Counted from the first letter of the stretch, positions 1 through 11,372 are shown. The stretch is DNA of 64,000 nt from Prinia subflava (GCF_021018805.1 NW_026960608.1:1612001-1676000), one strand, 5' to 3'. Numbers and translations: made by a program. The notes: generated from the letters alone by a model not told the origin.

Positions 1-135
1 CTTCCTTTCCCCCAGCCTCTGGTTTTGAATCATTTCATAGAGCTTTTCAGAGATTTCCTGGGGTTTGGGGTCCACAAAAAGTTTGTCAGTTGGCAGAGAG
101 GAGAATTCTACTATCCTTTCCCCACCTGGCCTGCG
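1..135 (-). other. possible exon at the window edge, gene not recognised
   Basis: Read on the minus strand, about positions 111 to 1 give an open frame with ordinary coding composition (VEFSSLPTDKLFVDPKPQEI and onward, rich in Lys and Glu). It runs off the left edge. The plus strand has a pyrimidine-rich stretch ending in CAG at 15 that could be a splice acceptor, but the plus frames are Phe-rich, as expected for the antisense of a Lys/Glu-rich exon. I do not recognise the protein, and the strand call is tentative. Confidence 0.25.
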
Positions 136-716
136 TGACACGGAAGATGCTGTGGTAGGACAGTGACCACAGTGTGACCACGGTGGGGGAGGGTCAGTGA
201 CACTCCCTCCCATCCCCTGGCAGGGTGTCCCTCAGTCCCTGACACCGTGTGTGCACCTGAGGGCGGGAAGGGACAGCCCTGGGCTGGGATGTGGCAGCCC
301 TGGCCACAGGTCACCAAGGTCCCCAGAGTCCCTTCCCCTCTGGGCAAGCTGGCTGCAGGAGGAAGCTGGGATGTGACTCCCTGTTCTCCGCCCCTTGGGA
401 AGCTGATCCCGTTCCCTGTACATAGCCCATTGTGGGAATTACTGGTGTCGGTGTCCGTGTCTGTAGAACAGGTGTTGCTGTCCCTCCTCACAGGCAGCTC
501 TGCTGTCCCTTCGTGTTGTTCGAGTCACGGACTGGGGCGGGAGGGGGAGACCCCAATTATGGGGCAGGGGGTAATTAGTGGAATCCAATAGTTCCCTTCC
601 CACTGTTTTTCTGGATGTGTTCCTGCCGTGTGTCCAGCCCTGCTGTCTTGTAGCTGTAGTAAGTGTGACTGTAACTCTGAGTAAGGACTGTGTGGCACAG
701 CCACAGTGTATCACGA

Positions 717-726
717 AATAAATAAA
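717..726 (+). terminator. tandem overlapping AATAAA poly(A) signals
   Basis: Two overlapping AATAAA hexamers are followed by a T- and CA-rich stretch, which looks like the 3' end of a plus-strand transcript whose body lies left of the window. Positions 140-715 would then be 3' UTR. No convincing coding frame was seen there. Confidence 0.4.
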
Positions 727-822
727 GTTATTTCACCAACACTGCACTCTCCTGCTGACACATGGGGGCGGGGGGGGGGCTAAAAGGGGTTTGCTCTGAG
801 GTGTGACATTCCTGTCCTGAGT

Positions 823-1075
823 AGGGATGGAGGAGGAGGGATAGAGGAGAAAGGAAGGACAGAGGAGGAGGAAGAATGGAGAAGAAGGAAGAGGAGGAAG
901 GATGAATGAGGAAGAAGGATGGGAGGAGGAGGGACAGAGGTGGAGGAATGGAGAAGGAAGGACAGAGGAGGAAGGAAGAATGGAGCAGAAGGAGGGACAG
1001 AATGAGAAAGGGAGGGAGGGAGGGAGGGAGGGAAAAAGGATGGAGGAGGAGGGGGAAGGACAGAGGAAGAGGAGA
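823..1075 (+). repeat. polypurine (GGA/GAA)n tract
   Basis: About 250 bases are almost only A and G on the plus strand, built from GGAGGA, GAAGGA and GGGAGG units. This is low-complexity sequence able to form triplex DNA. The long Ser/Pro-rich frames on the minus strand here are by-products of composition and not genes. Confidence 0.9.
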
Positions 1076-1534
1076 CTGCTGACATTGTTGCAAAATGTGG
1101 AATATGTAACAATTTTCTCAGGCAGTCTCTGACATTTGATCTTTGTTACTTTCAACCCTAATCAGCAAAAAAAAGAGATTTAATCCAAGAAATTGAGCAG
1201 CTGAAAGTGATGTCCAGGTGTTGGAAGGACAAGTGACTTGTGGGTGGAATTTCCTCATTGAGGGTTAGGGCTGGACATGCTTCAATGATCTCAGCCCTGG
1301 AGGAGGTTATCAAAGCTTGGGAAGAATCCCTGTTTTGGGATAAAAACAGGACCCTATGGATCCAAACATGACTCAATGGAGCCAGGAGCATGTGGCTCCT
1401 GGAGCCCTCAGGTGAGGCCTGCCCTGCAACACAGCTGGGACTGATCCTGCTGCTCCAGAAGGACCTGCAGGACCTCTGCCAGTGCTGCTTCCCTGCAGCC
1501 TGAACCCCTGGCAGTGATTCCTTCATCCTTGCAA

Positions 1535-1663
1535 GTGTCTGAGGCCAGGTTGGAAAGGGCTTGGAGCAACCTGGGATAGTGGGAGGTGTCCCTGCCCATG
1601 GCAGGGGATGGCACTTGATAATCCTTAAGGTCCTTCCCACCCAAACCATTCCATGATTTTATA
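1535..1663 (+). mobile_element. CR1 LINE 3' fragment
   Basis: The order of phrases is that of avian CR1 3' ends: ccaggttggaaagggct, then gagcaacctggga, then ggaggtgtccctgcccatgg, then a terminal aaggtccttcccacccaaa and ccattccatgatttt. Sequence back to about 1390 may belong to the same copy. Confidence 0.8.
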
Positions 1664-2480
1664 AATTTGTGCCTCTCATCTCAGTTTTGTCAGTCACTAA
1701 AAAGATCCAGTGTTGCTGGGGCTGTTGTTTTCCCACCAGGAATCAGCAACTACTCTACTTTGGTGGTCTTAATGCTTTGCTAGTTAACATACCCAAGACA
1801 TGAATGTACCTTGGGAAACAATCCACTTTCCTGTCAGCCAGGTCAGCAGGAAAACACCTGAGTCATTCCCTGGGAGGAACTGCCCAGGGCAAGGGAGACC
1901 TTCCTGGAGCTCCTGCAAGGGAATGCTCTGAAGCAGGAGACAAATTCAACGTTGAAATTGTACCTGCAGCTCCCTGTGGAGAGAGCTCCTCTTTCCCCAT
2001 GGAACACAGAGATTCTGGAAAACCAGTGTGAGACCAGAGAGGTGATACAAAAGGTCTCCTTCCCCTTCTCAGGGTGTTGCAGGGGCTTCCAAGGATGTTC
2101 ATTCCCCTGGTGGAAAAGCTAATTTTTAATTCTGAGTGAAAACCTCTTTTCCAGTGTCTTTTTCTCGCTCCCAGCCTGGCTCAGTGTCCTGCCCTGCTCC
2201 TGGAGTTGTGCTGGTGCTACCACAGCCAAAATGCTGCCTTGCTCCTTCCCGGCACTGCTGGAACACACTCCAGGTTAATCAGGGGCTGATTTACAGCAGA
2301 GCCAATGGAAAAAGCCCCTGAAACAGCTGCAGATCTCAAATTTTCTCCTGCAGGCTGCAAGGGTGACTGGAGCTGGGCCTTGTCCCAGCATTTCCTTGGA
2401 ATGGTGCTCATGGTGGGTACATCCCAACCTCTACAGAGACTTCCTGAGTGGGAATAAGTTCAATTCAGGCTGCTGTACTT
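1664..2480. other. intergenic stretch, no gene seen
   Basis: No open frame with coding composition, RNA gene or recognisable repeat. The right end borders the proposed PDZD11 3' end. Confidence 0.5.
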
Positions 2481-2482
2481 GA

Positions 2483-2488
2483 TTTATT
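2483..2488 (-). terminator. candidate PDZD11 poly(A) signal
   Basis: AATAAA on the minus strand, about 690 bases past the PDZD11 stop codon. It is the first good hexamer seen downstream and would make a 3' UTR of ordinary length. Confidence 0.45.
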
Positions 2489-3172
2489 GATTGTTTTTAC
2501 AGAAAAAGAGGAAAACACCACAAGGAAGAGAAGGCCAGAGCCAGGGCTGTCCTGAAGCCATTACAATGTGATCCCACCAGGCATTTGCCCCTGGATTTGC
2601 TGATAATTAACATGTTTCCTTGGTAATTAACATTTCCAAATATCCCAGCCCTATATTGTGGGGGTTTTATCAGCAGAGACACCAACGGCCAGAGCTGTGC
2701 ATGGACTGGGGCTGGATTTTACTCCTGGAGTTCCCAGCAAACCCAGAAATGCAGAGCAGAGATAGGACAGAGAAGGAAAGAATTCCATGGCACAAGAGAG
2801 TGGAACAGGTGAATTTCCTGGAGGACAATGCCCATTGCTCTGCTCAGGAATGCTCAACAACCAGGGATCCAGGATCAAGGGATCCAGAACCAGCCCAGAA
2901 CTCACTTAAGGTCTTGCTAAAACCTGGATCCTGCTGGAGCAGCTGCCCCCCAGGACCTACTTCACACCAGCTTTTCCCCAACATCCATTCCCAGGAGCAC
3001 AGCCTCAATCCCCATCCATTTTCCAGCCAAATGAGCCCCTTGGCATCTCTTCATGTGGGAAAGAGCTGATGCTGTGCAGGACAGTAGTGCCTCCAGTGAA
3101 AGCTGAAACATGGAGTCATCTCAGACGCTGGGAAAAAGGAGTGGAGAGGTTTTGGCAGGATGAAGTTCCCTG

Positions 3173-5182
3173 TTAGTGAACTGTCCGTTCCTTCTGCCGC
3201 TGGTAATCTGGGAGGGAAGGACAAGGAGAGAATAGCCAGGGGGAATTACCCAAAATGTTCAGGAAAACACACATTCCCAAGTGGAGGCAGTGTTTGAGAC
3301 CCTCTGGCTTTAAAAGTGCACCCCCACCAGTCATTTCAAGTGATTTTAGGGCATTTAGAACAAAATTATTTGTTTGGAATGATTTGCTTGAAACCCCCTC
3401 CTCCCCTACTCCTTTTTTTTTCTTCTTCATGGCCACTTTCCATTTTATGAAGAATCCTTGTTTGGCTTGACTTCTCACTTTTTTTATCCCTTAAATCTTG
3501 GAACTATATGGGTGCAGAAGCAGAAACTGGGAGTGAACCCAGTCCTTCCCTTCACTCACAGTTCAAACATCCTTAGGGAGGGATATCCACCATTGGCACT
3601 TGTGCCAGAGCTCATTCCTATGTTATGCAAGGATAATTAGCTTAAATTTATGAGCTCTAAATTGTTTTCCATTCCCCAACCATCCCACCTTCTTGCTCTC
3701 TGAGTTTTCTTATGTGGGCAGATGAGGCCAGGCCTCATCCTGATGCAGTGCCTGATCCCAAATCAACAGTCAGTGACCTTGGGCTGCTAAACTCAGGTGG
3801 AATGGGCAGGGATTTATGGAAGTTTGCTTCCCAAGGAGCATTCCAGAACTGGGCACTTACTGTAGGGGAAGTACCGGACACGCATTGTGATCTCCTGTGC
3901 TGTCTTCAGGATCTCCACTGCCTAGAAAACAAGGAAAGAGCATTCCATGAGTTCTGTGCTGGGCTGAGAGCCTGGAAGGAGGTGGATTCCCCATCCCAGT
4001 GCTCACCTTGCTGTGCTCAATGTCCTGGAAATCCACATCGTTCACTGAGAGCACCTGGTCCCCCTCCTGCAGCCCAGCCCTGTGAGCATCTGAGTCGGGA
4101 ATCACCTGGGAAGGGAGAGCAGGGATGGCAGCAGTGGATCTCACACAGCTCCCCTCCCACACTGCCCCGGGGAGCAATTCCAGGGGCTGGGAAGAGATCG
4201 GGGAGGGGTGCAGGATATTCTGAGGACTTTATGGCAAATCCCAACCCCAAGGTCAGGGGGTCTAAGGCAGCCAGAGCCTCCCTGCACACCCGGTTGGCTC
4301 AGCTGCTCCCACTGGCACAGGCGGGATCCGGGCGGGAATAGGACAAGGACGGACATACCTTGGAGATGAAGATTCCCAATTGCGAGGCTTTTCCTCCCCG
4401 GCTGTTGAAGCCCAGCTGTGGGAAAAACCAGCAGGGAAATGCAGTCACCAGGACCCTTCCCTTGGGCAAAGTCTCTTTCCATTCCCCAGGACTCTTCTCC
4501 CTGTCCAGGGCCCTTCCAGTTCCCCAGAACCCTCCTCCCTGCTCTGTCTCCTGGATGGATCCAAGGCATGGGTGCTGCAGTGCTCAGCCAGGCAGCAGCA
4601 CCAGGCCCTCTCTCCTAATTCCTGCCACCGGGAACACCTGAAGGGCCCCTGCTCCCATCTTCCAGGAGCTGCACATCCCAAGATACCACATCGGGAACAA
4701 ACCCTCCCCTTGCCCACCGCCCTGGAATCTGCCACCCTGCCCGCCCCACGCCTATCACAGCACTTCCCTGTGCCAGGACGCTGCCAGTCGGGAATATCGT
4801 AATCCCAGCACCTTTTTTACCAGGAAACGCTCTGGGAACCGCGTCCAGGAACGCGACACGGCGCCCAGGCAGCGCCGGGCCGGCGCCGCCCACCTCACCT
4901 GCGCCCCGGGCGGCTTCTTGAGGACGATGGTGCGGGGCAGGAACTGCGTGAGCTCGTTGTTGTAGTCGGGGTGATACACGCGCTGCGGAGGACGCGCGGC
5001 GGCTAAGCCGGGGCCGGCCCGGGCTTCCCCGCCCAGCGGGACCCCGCGGCCGCCGTCCCCGAGCTGTCCCCCCGTTCCCCCCGTCCCAGGCTGACCTCGT
5101 GCGGCGGGACCCAGGCGGGCGGGCTCTCGTAGGGCGGCAGGAAAACCACCGGGAAGTCATCGTAGGGCACCCATCTCTCCAT
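3173..5182 (-). CDS. PDZD11: PDZD11 (PDZ domain-containing protein 11), complete
   Basis: Six coding exons on the minus strand: 5182-5096, 4982-4899, 4415-4359, 4105-4007, 3921-3861 and 3207-3173. All introns are GT-AG and all phases agree, giving 140 codons, the same length I recall for human PDZD11. The protein starts [19 protein letters not shown], has a proline-rich N-terminal segment (residues 1-45), then one PDZ domain (about 46-128) with [15 protein letters not shown] as carboxylate-binding loop and the conserved [19 protein letters not shown] stretch, and ends RQKERTVH. The family is a small cytosolic adaptor that binds C-terminal PDZ ligands of membrane pumps and transporters (copper and calcium ATPases, sodium-dependent vitamin transporter) and partners PLEKHA proteins at junctions. 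Unlike its neighbours I see no stop, frameshift or broken splice site. One oddity is Ser where I recall Ile right after GFN in the binding loop. It is divergently paired with KIF4A. Confidence 0.93.
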
Positions 5183-5250
5183 GCTACCGCTCCGCCGCGG
5201 CCAGGACGCGCCCCGCGCGCGACGCACTGGGCTGCAATTAGCTGCGCCCC

Positions 5251-5414
5251 GCCTGACACACCCGCACGCGGTTAGTTCTGCCCCGCCCTTCACTCCGCCC
5301 CTCGCGCTGTCCCACCTCCATCCTCGGTTGACCCAGCCCCACCTGACGCACCGCTCTGCGATTGGCTGCGACCCCGCCTCCGCCCCGCCTGACGTCCCGC
5401 TCGGTGATTGGCCG
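5251..5414 (+). repeat. three degenerate promoter repeats with CCAAT boxes
   Basis: Copies at 5251-5277, 5341-5368 and 5387-5414 share the pattern cCTGACnCacCGCncnGcG(g/a)TTgg. Each joins a TGAC half-site to an ATTGG-type box (GTTAG in the first copy) about 15 bases later. The last two copies keep perfect ATTGG. Confidence 0.6.
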
Positions 5415-5514
5415 TGGCGGCGCACGGCCCGGTTTGGATCGCGGCCGTTGGGGCGCCTCTATTGGAACGGGCAGCAGCGGTTCCAGGCCAGTCCCACAGC
5501 CGCCCCACAACACC

Positions 5515-5590
5515 GGGCAGGGCAGGGCAGGGCAGGGCAGGGCAGGGCTGGGCTGGGCTGGCCCGGCCCGGCCCGGCCCGCCCCGCCCCA
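5515..5590. repeat. GGGCA/GGGCT pentamer array followed by a mirror C-rich array
   Basis: From 5515 the plus strand has about nine G3 runs separated by two bases (GGGCA repeated, then GGGCT). It switches at 5561 to CCCGG repeats and CCCCGCCCC. G-quadruplexes could form on the plus strand in the first half and on the minus strand in the second, inside the shared promoter. Confidence 0.8.
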
Positions 5591-6217
5591 GCCCCACACC
5601 CGGCCCGGGGTCTTCTGCCCCACCCCAGAGCTCCGGCAGGGCCGCTTAACCCTCGCTCCATCCCAGAACCCCACTAAGGCCGCTTCACCCTCACTGTATC
5701 CCCATCCCGGGCAGGGTTGCAGCGGTTCCCGCTCCACTCCATCCTCGCTCCCGTGTCCCGGCCCGCCTCACGGCGCTCGTGTCCCGCAGGCTGGCGATGA
5801 TGCGGGAGGACGAGAAGGGCATCCCGGTGCGTGTGGCGCTGCGCTGCCGGCCGCTGGTGCCCAAGGAGGCCAGCGAGGGCTGCCGGATGTGCCTGTCCTT
5901 CGTGCCCGGGGAGCCGCAGGTGAGGAGCGCGGGGCTCCCGGGGGTCCCGCAGCCCGAGCGCGGTTACCAGCGCTGCCCCATCCCTCTCCTCCGCAGGTCG
6001 TGGTGGACAATGACAAGGCCTTCACCTACGACTACGTGTTCGACCCGCTCGTGGAGCAGGAGGAGGTTTTCAACACAGCGGTGTCGCCTCTGGTCCGAGG
6101 CATCTTCAAAGGTTTGTTCCAGATCTTATCCATTTAGAACCTGTTCCTCTCCACAAAACAAGGGGGATGTGCTCTCTGAGACCGCCTGGTTCCCGAGGCT
6201 GCCTGTGAGGTAAATTT

Positions 6218-6480
6218 CACGGAATACCAAAAGAGTTTGGGCAGGGAGGGGCCTTAAAGCCCATCCAGTGACACCCCCTGCCATGGGCAGGGACACCTTC
6301 TACTAGCCCAGGGTGCTCCAAGCCCTGTCCAACCAGTCCTTGGACACTTCCAGGGATCCAGGGATAGTCACAGCTTCCTTGGGAAACCTATGCCAGGGCC
6401 TCCTCACCCTCACAGGGAGGAATTCCTTCCAATAATCCTCTGGCAGCAGGAAGCCATTCCCCCTTGTCACTCCAGGCTCT
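6218..6480 (-). mobile_element. CR1 LINE fragment, KIF4A intron 2
   Basis: Reverse complement of the CR1 3' region: ccttaaagcccatccag, ccctgccatgggcagggaca, tgctccaagccctgtcc, then ctcaccctcacagggaggaa. Confidence 0.8.
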
Positions 6481-6805
6481 TATAAAAAGTCCCTCTCCCT
6501 CCTTAAGAATAATAGAATGAATTGATAAACATCCTGTTCCAGGATGCTGCAGTGGAGCTGGGATGGCAGAGAATTTGTGCTGTGTTTCTGTTTAGCTTTA
6601 ATAAAACATCCAGTCTTTAAAAAGAGCTGAAATTATCATTTTATCTGTGCTTTATGGAGTTTTCGTTGCCTTTTTTTCCCCTCAGTGTTCCTGACTGATC
6701 TATGCTTCAAACTGGTGTAAACTGATGATTTTCTGGAAGGGTGGTTTTCAAAAATGCAGCTTTCTGTCCCCATGTGACTCATCTGAGTGCCCTTTGTTCC
6801 CCCAG

Positions 6806-6996
6806 GATACAATGCCACTGTCTTGGCCTACAGACAGACGGGGTCAGGGAAAACCTATTCCATGGGAGGCACCTACACTGCCAACCAGGAGTATGAGCCC
6901 AGTGTGAGGGTCATCCCCAGGGTCATCAAGCTGCTCTTTGAGGAGAAACAGCAAAGGCAGGATTGGGATTTCATCCTCAGAGTTTCTTATCTGGAG
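6806..6996 (+). pseudogene. KIF4A: KIF4A exon 3: P-loop exon with Gly-to-Arg changes
   Basis: This exon carries the kinesin nucleotide-binding loop. The family has GQTGSGKT; here the codon at 6832-6834 is AGA, giving RQTGSGKT. The lost glycine is the first of the Walker A motif GxxxxGK[ST]. A second glycine expected before VIPRV is also Arg (AGG, 6907-6909). Both are single G-to-A changes at the first codon position. The splice sites (CCCAG at 6801-6805, GTAAAA at 6997) look usable. Confidence 0.85.
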
Positions 6997-7576
6997 GTAA
7001 AAGTTTTGTTTTTATCAAGTTAGGAATAAAGGGAGCTTTGAGATTACCTCCTTCAGGTAAGAGATATTGATTAAATCAACCCCTTAGGCTCCAGGAGGTT
7101 TTGTCAGTCCTTTCTGGTCCAAGGTGTCTTTCCCTAAAGGTGAAATGAGTGATACATGATGCCAAATTAGCGCTAATTTCAGCATAACTGGCCCTTTCTT
7201 TGGTTGTTAACTCTGAGCTGCTCCTCTGCTGCTTCCAGATCTACAACGAGGACATCCTGGACCTGCTGTGCCCCTCCCAAGAACGTTCCCAGATCAGCAT
7301 CCAGGAGGATCCCAAGGAAGGCATCAAGGTCTGCCCTGTTGGATGTGGGAGCAGGAGGGGGTGGCAGGGCTGGAGACTGAAGGAGTTTATGTGGAATTTT
7401 CTGTCATCCCTAAAGCAGTGGCATGGGGCTCATCCATGTGTTGGGAGCAGCACAGAGAGATCCAGGGGGATGGATCCTCAGGGAAAGCACAGCTTGCCAA
7501 GGAGCACATCCAGTCCCTTGTGCTCATCACCTCTCTGGTTTGTGTCCCTGGGAGTGATGCCTTGGGAAGGCTGACC

Positions 7577-8003
7577 TGAAACAGAGACTGGACAGAGCTA
7601 GAGAATAAAGTAGGTATTTATTGAAAGGCCTCCAGGATCCACCTTGGACAGGAGAGGAGCCTGACCAGGGCTACACCCAGGGTGGACTAAGAATAGTCAC
7701 AAAATGCCTGACCGGTCACGCGATCTTACATTTTTATAAGTTTTGGTTCATTTGCATATCGGAGTTTAATTGTCCAATTACAGCTTCAGGTTATGAGGTC
7801 TCATCCTTCTTGTTCCTCCCTTCAGTCCACCATTGTTTATGCTTTTGGGCTTGAAAGTCGTCCTTGGTCTTCAGCTAGAAAAGGATTTGTTTTGTCTACC
7901 TGCTCTGTGAAGAGAGCTTACTAACACTTAATATGAGGCTCAGAACTACACACCTAAGCAGCACAGAATCTGAAAAACGTTAAAGCTAAAACTTAAGGCA
8001 TCA
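7577..8003 (-). repeat. LTR of the intron-4 ERV
   Basis: 427 bases with terminal TG and CA. AATAAA-type signals are present on both strands near 7602-7620, and the adjoining purine tract TAAAGGGGGAAA on the minus strand fixes this as the 3' LTR. Confidence 0.7.
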
Positions 8004-8436
8004 TTTCCCCCTTTAGAGGCTTGAAAAGGCCTTTTTCTTGTCAAGTCTCTATTCTAAATATCTACTAATAACAGGTATTTAATAACAAATAACTATGTAA
8101 CAATAGTAAACAGCTAACAATAATAAACATCTAACTGTAGATAAATATCTAAATATAGATAAATATCTAGCAATAATAATAATAAACATTAATAAACATT
8201 TAACAGTAGTAATGTCTTGTATAGTTAGGTATTGTGCAAAGAAGAATAGTGATTACTGTGAACAGTTTTTTTAGGTACAGAGGAGAAATCATTTAAAGCA
8301 TGTTTTCATCTGCATCAGTCCCTGTTTTTACAGTTGTTTCAGGAGCAGAAGCTTTCTTAACTCTGGAGTAGTGAATTCAGGGTCCTTTGCCAGCAATTTT
8401 GACTGTGGTAAGGGTGGTCAGCAGAACTTGAAATGG

Positions 8437-9450
8437 TCATCTCCACCTGGCTTGTAGAGGATCACTGTCCCACCACTTAACATAGACCCAGTCTCCAGGT
8501 AGGAAGGGATGTGCAGATGTGTCCAGTCCTATGGGTCTGGGTAGCACGATGTAAGTCTGGAGCTTCTGCCAAGTGGAACCTAAAGCAAATAAATAACTCT
8601 GTAAATCAAGTTTCCCCTTCATGTGAATTTCACCTGGAATATGCGGAATCTGATATGGTCTGCCATACAGTATTTCATAGGGACTGATGTTATCCCTCCG
8701 CCTTGGTTGTATGCGAATTCTCAGTAAAGCTATAGGCAAGGCCTGAACCCATGTCATGGATGTTTCCCGACAAATTTTGCTAATTTGTGTTTTGAGAGTC
8801 CCATTCATGCATTCAACTCTACCACTCGCTTAGGGTCTATAAGGTGTATGCAGATCCCAAGTAATTACCAAAATCTGGCTGACTTCTTCAACCACTGTTG
8901 CAACAAAGTGTGGTCTCCTATCTGATGACACTCCCAAGGGAGCCTCGAACCTTGGAATTATATGTTTGAGCAAAACTTTCACCACTTCCTTGGCTGAATT
9001 AGTGCGACAGGGGTAAGCCTCTGGCTATCCACTGAAGGTGTCAACTAATACCAGTATGTACCGGTATCCCTCCTTGTGTGGTAACTCTGCAAAATCTATT
9101 TGCCAGTAATCTCCAGGAAGATACTCTGCCTTTGTTACTTTTAATACAACTCTTTTCCTCATGTCAGGGTTGTTTTTACAGCAGATTTTACATTTCCTCA
9201 CTACTGACTGTATAATGTCAGTCATTCCCTTTCCTATTACTACTTTTTTTATATGTTTCAGAAGATTTTCAACTCCAAAATGTGTGTTTTTGTGTTCTCT
9301 TTGAGCTAGCTCTTGAAGGATCAGGGGTGGGACTACAACCTGATTTGCTGGTTTAACAGCCCACCCACTCTCTGTGATCTCAGCTTTAAGAAACTTGATT
9401 AGTTTGTGGTCTGCTTGGTCATATTTTGGGGTGAACATAAAGCTGCTCAT
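8437..9450 (-). pseudogene. ERV integrase fragment
   Basis: Two open pieces in the same direction: 9450-9025 holds the zinc-binding part (H..H, then CKICCKN) and the start of the catalytic core (WQIDFAEL). 8808-8437 holds the C-terminal part with the SPYEILYGRPY motif. The 216 bases between them carry stops, so the enzyme is broken. Confidence 0.8.
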
Positions 9451-10466
9451 AATGATGCCTTATCTATTAGGCATCAGGTGCTGCCTCACCAGTACTTTAC
9501 TCACACAAATCCCCTCCCCATCAGCCCCTTCCTGTGACTGGCACAGCTCTCAGCTCCCAGCTTGGCCCGGGATTTGTCCCTGGAGCCCTGAGGAGCTGTC
9601 TCTATCCCAGAGCCCAGCTGGCTCTGGATCAGGCAGAGGAACTTGAGGGGTGTTTAGGAACAAGTGATGTGATTCCATGTTCCTAAAGTGAAATTCAGAA
9701 CCAGTTTTTCCTGGGAGTTGCCATGCCAGGCCCCTGGCTGGAGGTGACACTGATTCTTGGGAATGGGCTGGCACAGTCTGAGGTGCAGGGAGATTTTTCT
9801 GATCCCAGGTGGGAGGAAGAGGAAGCAGAGGATGAACAATGTTTCCTTCCTGGCTACAGATTGTGGGGTTGACAGAAAGAAATGTCACCTGTGCCCAAGA
9901 GATCGTGTCCTGCCTAGAGCAGGGGAACAACTCCAGAACTGTGGGATCCACAGCCATGAATTCCCAGTCCTCTAGATCCCATGCTATCTTCACCATCTGC
10001 ATTGATCAGAAGAAGAAAAATGATAAGTGAGTGTTGTTGTGCAGCTGATGGGAGTTACTTTCCCAAAATTTACTCATCCTGGTCCTGAGTTCTGCTTCTC
10101 AAGGCAGTTCAGGTTTTGGCTCTCTGAATTTTCAGCTCCTGGGCTGCTCCTTTTCTACCTGGAAGTTTACCTGTGAGAGTAAAACAGTTTCTTTCTGCCC
10201 TAGGAATTGCAGTTTTCACTGCAAGCTACACCTGGTGGATCTTGCTGGCTCTGAGAGACAAAAGAAAACCAAGGCTGAGGGAGACAGACTCAAAGAAGGT
10301 CTGTGGGCTGGGACTGGTGGAATTTGGCTTTCTTCTCACTTGAGAGTAAATAAAAAAACAAAGCACTTCTTTAACCCTTTAGTCTGCTTTTTTAACCTTG
10401 TTAAAGTTTTACTAAGGGCTGGAAATGAGGAGTTTGGAGCTGTTGAGGTGGCTTTGCTCACTGTGA

Positions 10467-10610
<144 letters not shown>

Positions 10611-11372
10611 TGATGACAAAGCCTAAACTTACAGGTGCTTTTTAAATAACAAATCAGGAGAAAACCCCACAGCTCAGAGCTGCTGCTGCAAAGGGATTTG
10701 TTTATTTAATTCCTCACTGAAGCCAGGCCTTTCCTGTACTCTTATTTTAGGTTGCAAATGCAGTGAGATGAACTCAAAATGAGTCCTGTTCTCCTGTACT
10801 TTGTGTGGCAGGAGGAAACAAGACAAATTCAGGGTATATTTTTGGTGGGGAGAAGGAAGAGGAAGAGGAGAAGTCTGGGAGCAGAGATCTATTATTTTAC
10901 CTTAATTATAGCAACTCCCTGGGTGATGTCACAGCCAGAATGAAGCTCCAGCTGTCTGTGCCCTCCCTGGGATTTGTTTTCTTAGGCTGAATATCTGGTC
11001 TTTATTTTTCAATAACTGGGATTTGTCTTTTAATGCATTTTGTTTAAGTTACCCTTTAATTTGGGCACAGCTTTAGTAATGAAATTACTAGAATTTTTAT
11101 GGTAATTACATAATTTGGTACAAAAGCTCTTCAGTATTTTCCATGTCTGAAAGTACCTCATTAAAACTTGGACTGGGCTGGATGTGGGGCCCTTTTTTCT
11201 TCTGATCAGTAGCTTTAAGGAGCCAATTTGTATAAAAACCAAAGGATGAAGTTCCATGCTGTTGCCATGAGGTTTTTTCCTGGTTTGCCGAGCGTTCATA
11301 TTAAAGGAGAAATGTGCAGTTTCTCGCGCTCGTAAATGTAAACACAGGACCATGTTTTGTAAACACTGCCCT

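Larger units (their letters stand above)
5183..5796. promoter_or_regulatory. bidirectional CpG-island promoter between PDZD11 and KIF4A
   Basis: The 614 bases between the two start codons are GC- and CpG-rich, with no TATA box seen. There are at least two CCAAT boxes in ATTGG orientation (5361-5365 and 5406-5410) and a third ATTGG at 5461, several GC boxes (ccccgccc, ccgcccc) and a CRE-like TGACGT at 5391. CCAAT clusters of this kind are usual in promoters of mitotic genes. A CAG at 5787-5789, just before the KIF4A ATG, looks like a splice acceptor, so a non-coding first exon probably lies inside this interval. Confidence 0.75.
7577..9450 (-). mobile_element. truncated class I ERV in KIF4A intron 4
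   Basis: A minus-strand provirus fragment. A 3' LTR (7577-8003, TGAAAC to GGCATCA) is preceded on its own strand by a purine tract (8004-8015). Upstream lie two integrase pieces. The coding region left of the integrase (env) and everything 5' of the integrase (gag, protease, RT, 5' LTR) are missing, so no target duplication can be checked. The integrase C-terminal motif resembles that of the 47-56 kb provirus, so both are probably of one class I lineage. Confidence 0.8.

Noticed and set aside
728..1155. Long Ser/Pro/Leu frames on the minus strand
   Set aside because: They are translations of the polypurine tract; low complexity only.
3712..4341. 209-codon plus-strand frame opposite PDZD11
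   Set aside because: Antisense shadow across PDZD11 exons 3-5 and introns; the minus-strand exons explain the region.
5181..6137. 318-codon plus-strand frame across the shared promoter and first KIF4A exons
   Set aside because: It is an open frame caused by GC-rich CpG-island sequence. It runs through the promoter, G-rich array, KIF4A exon 1 in another frame and an intron.
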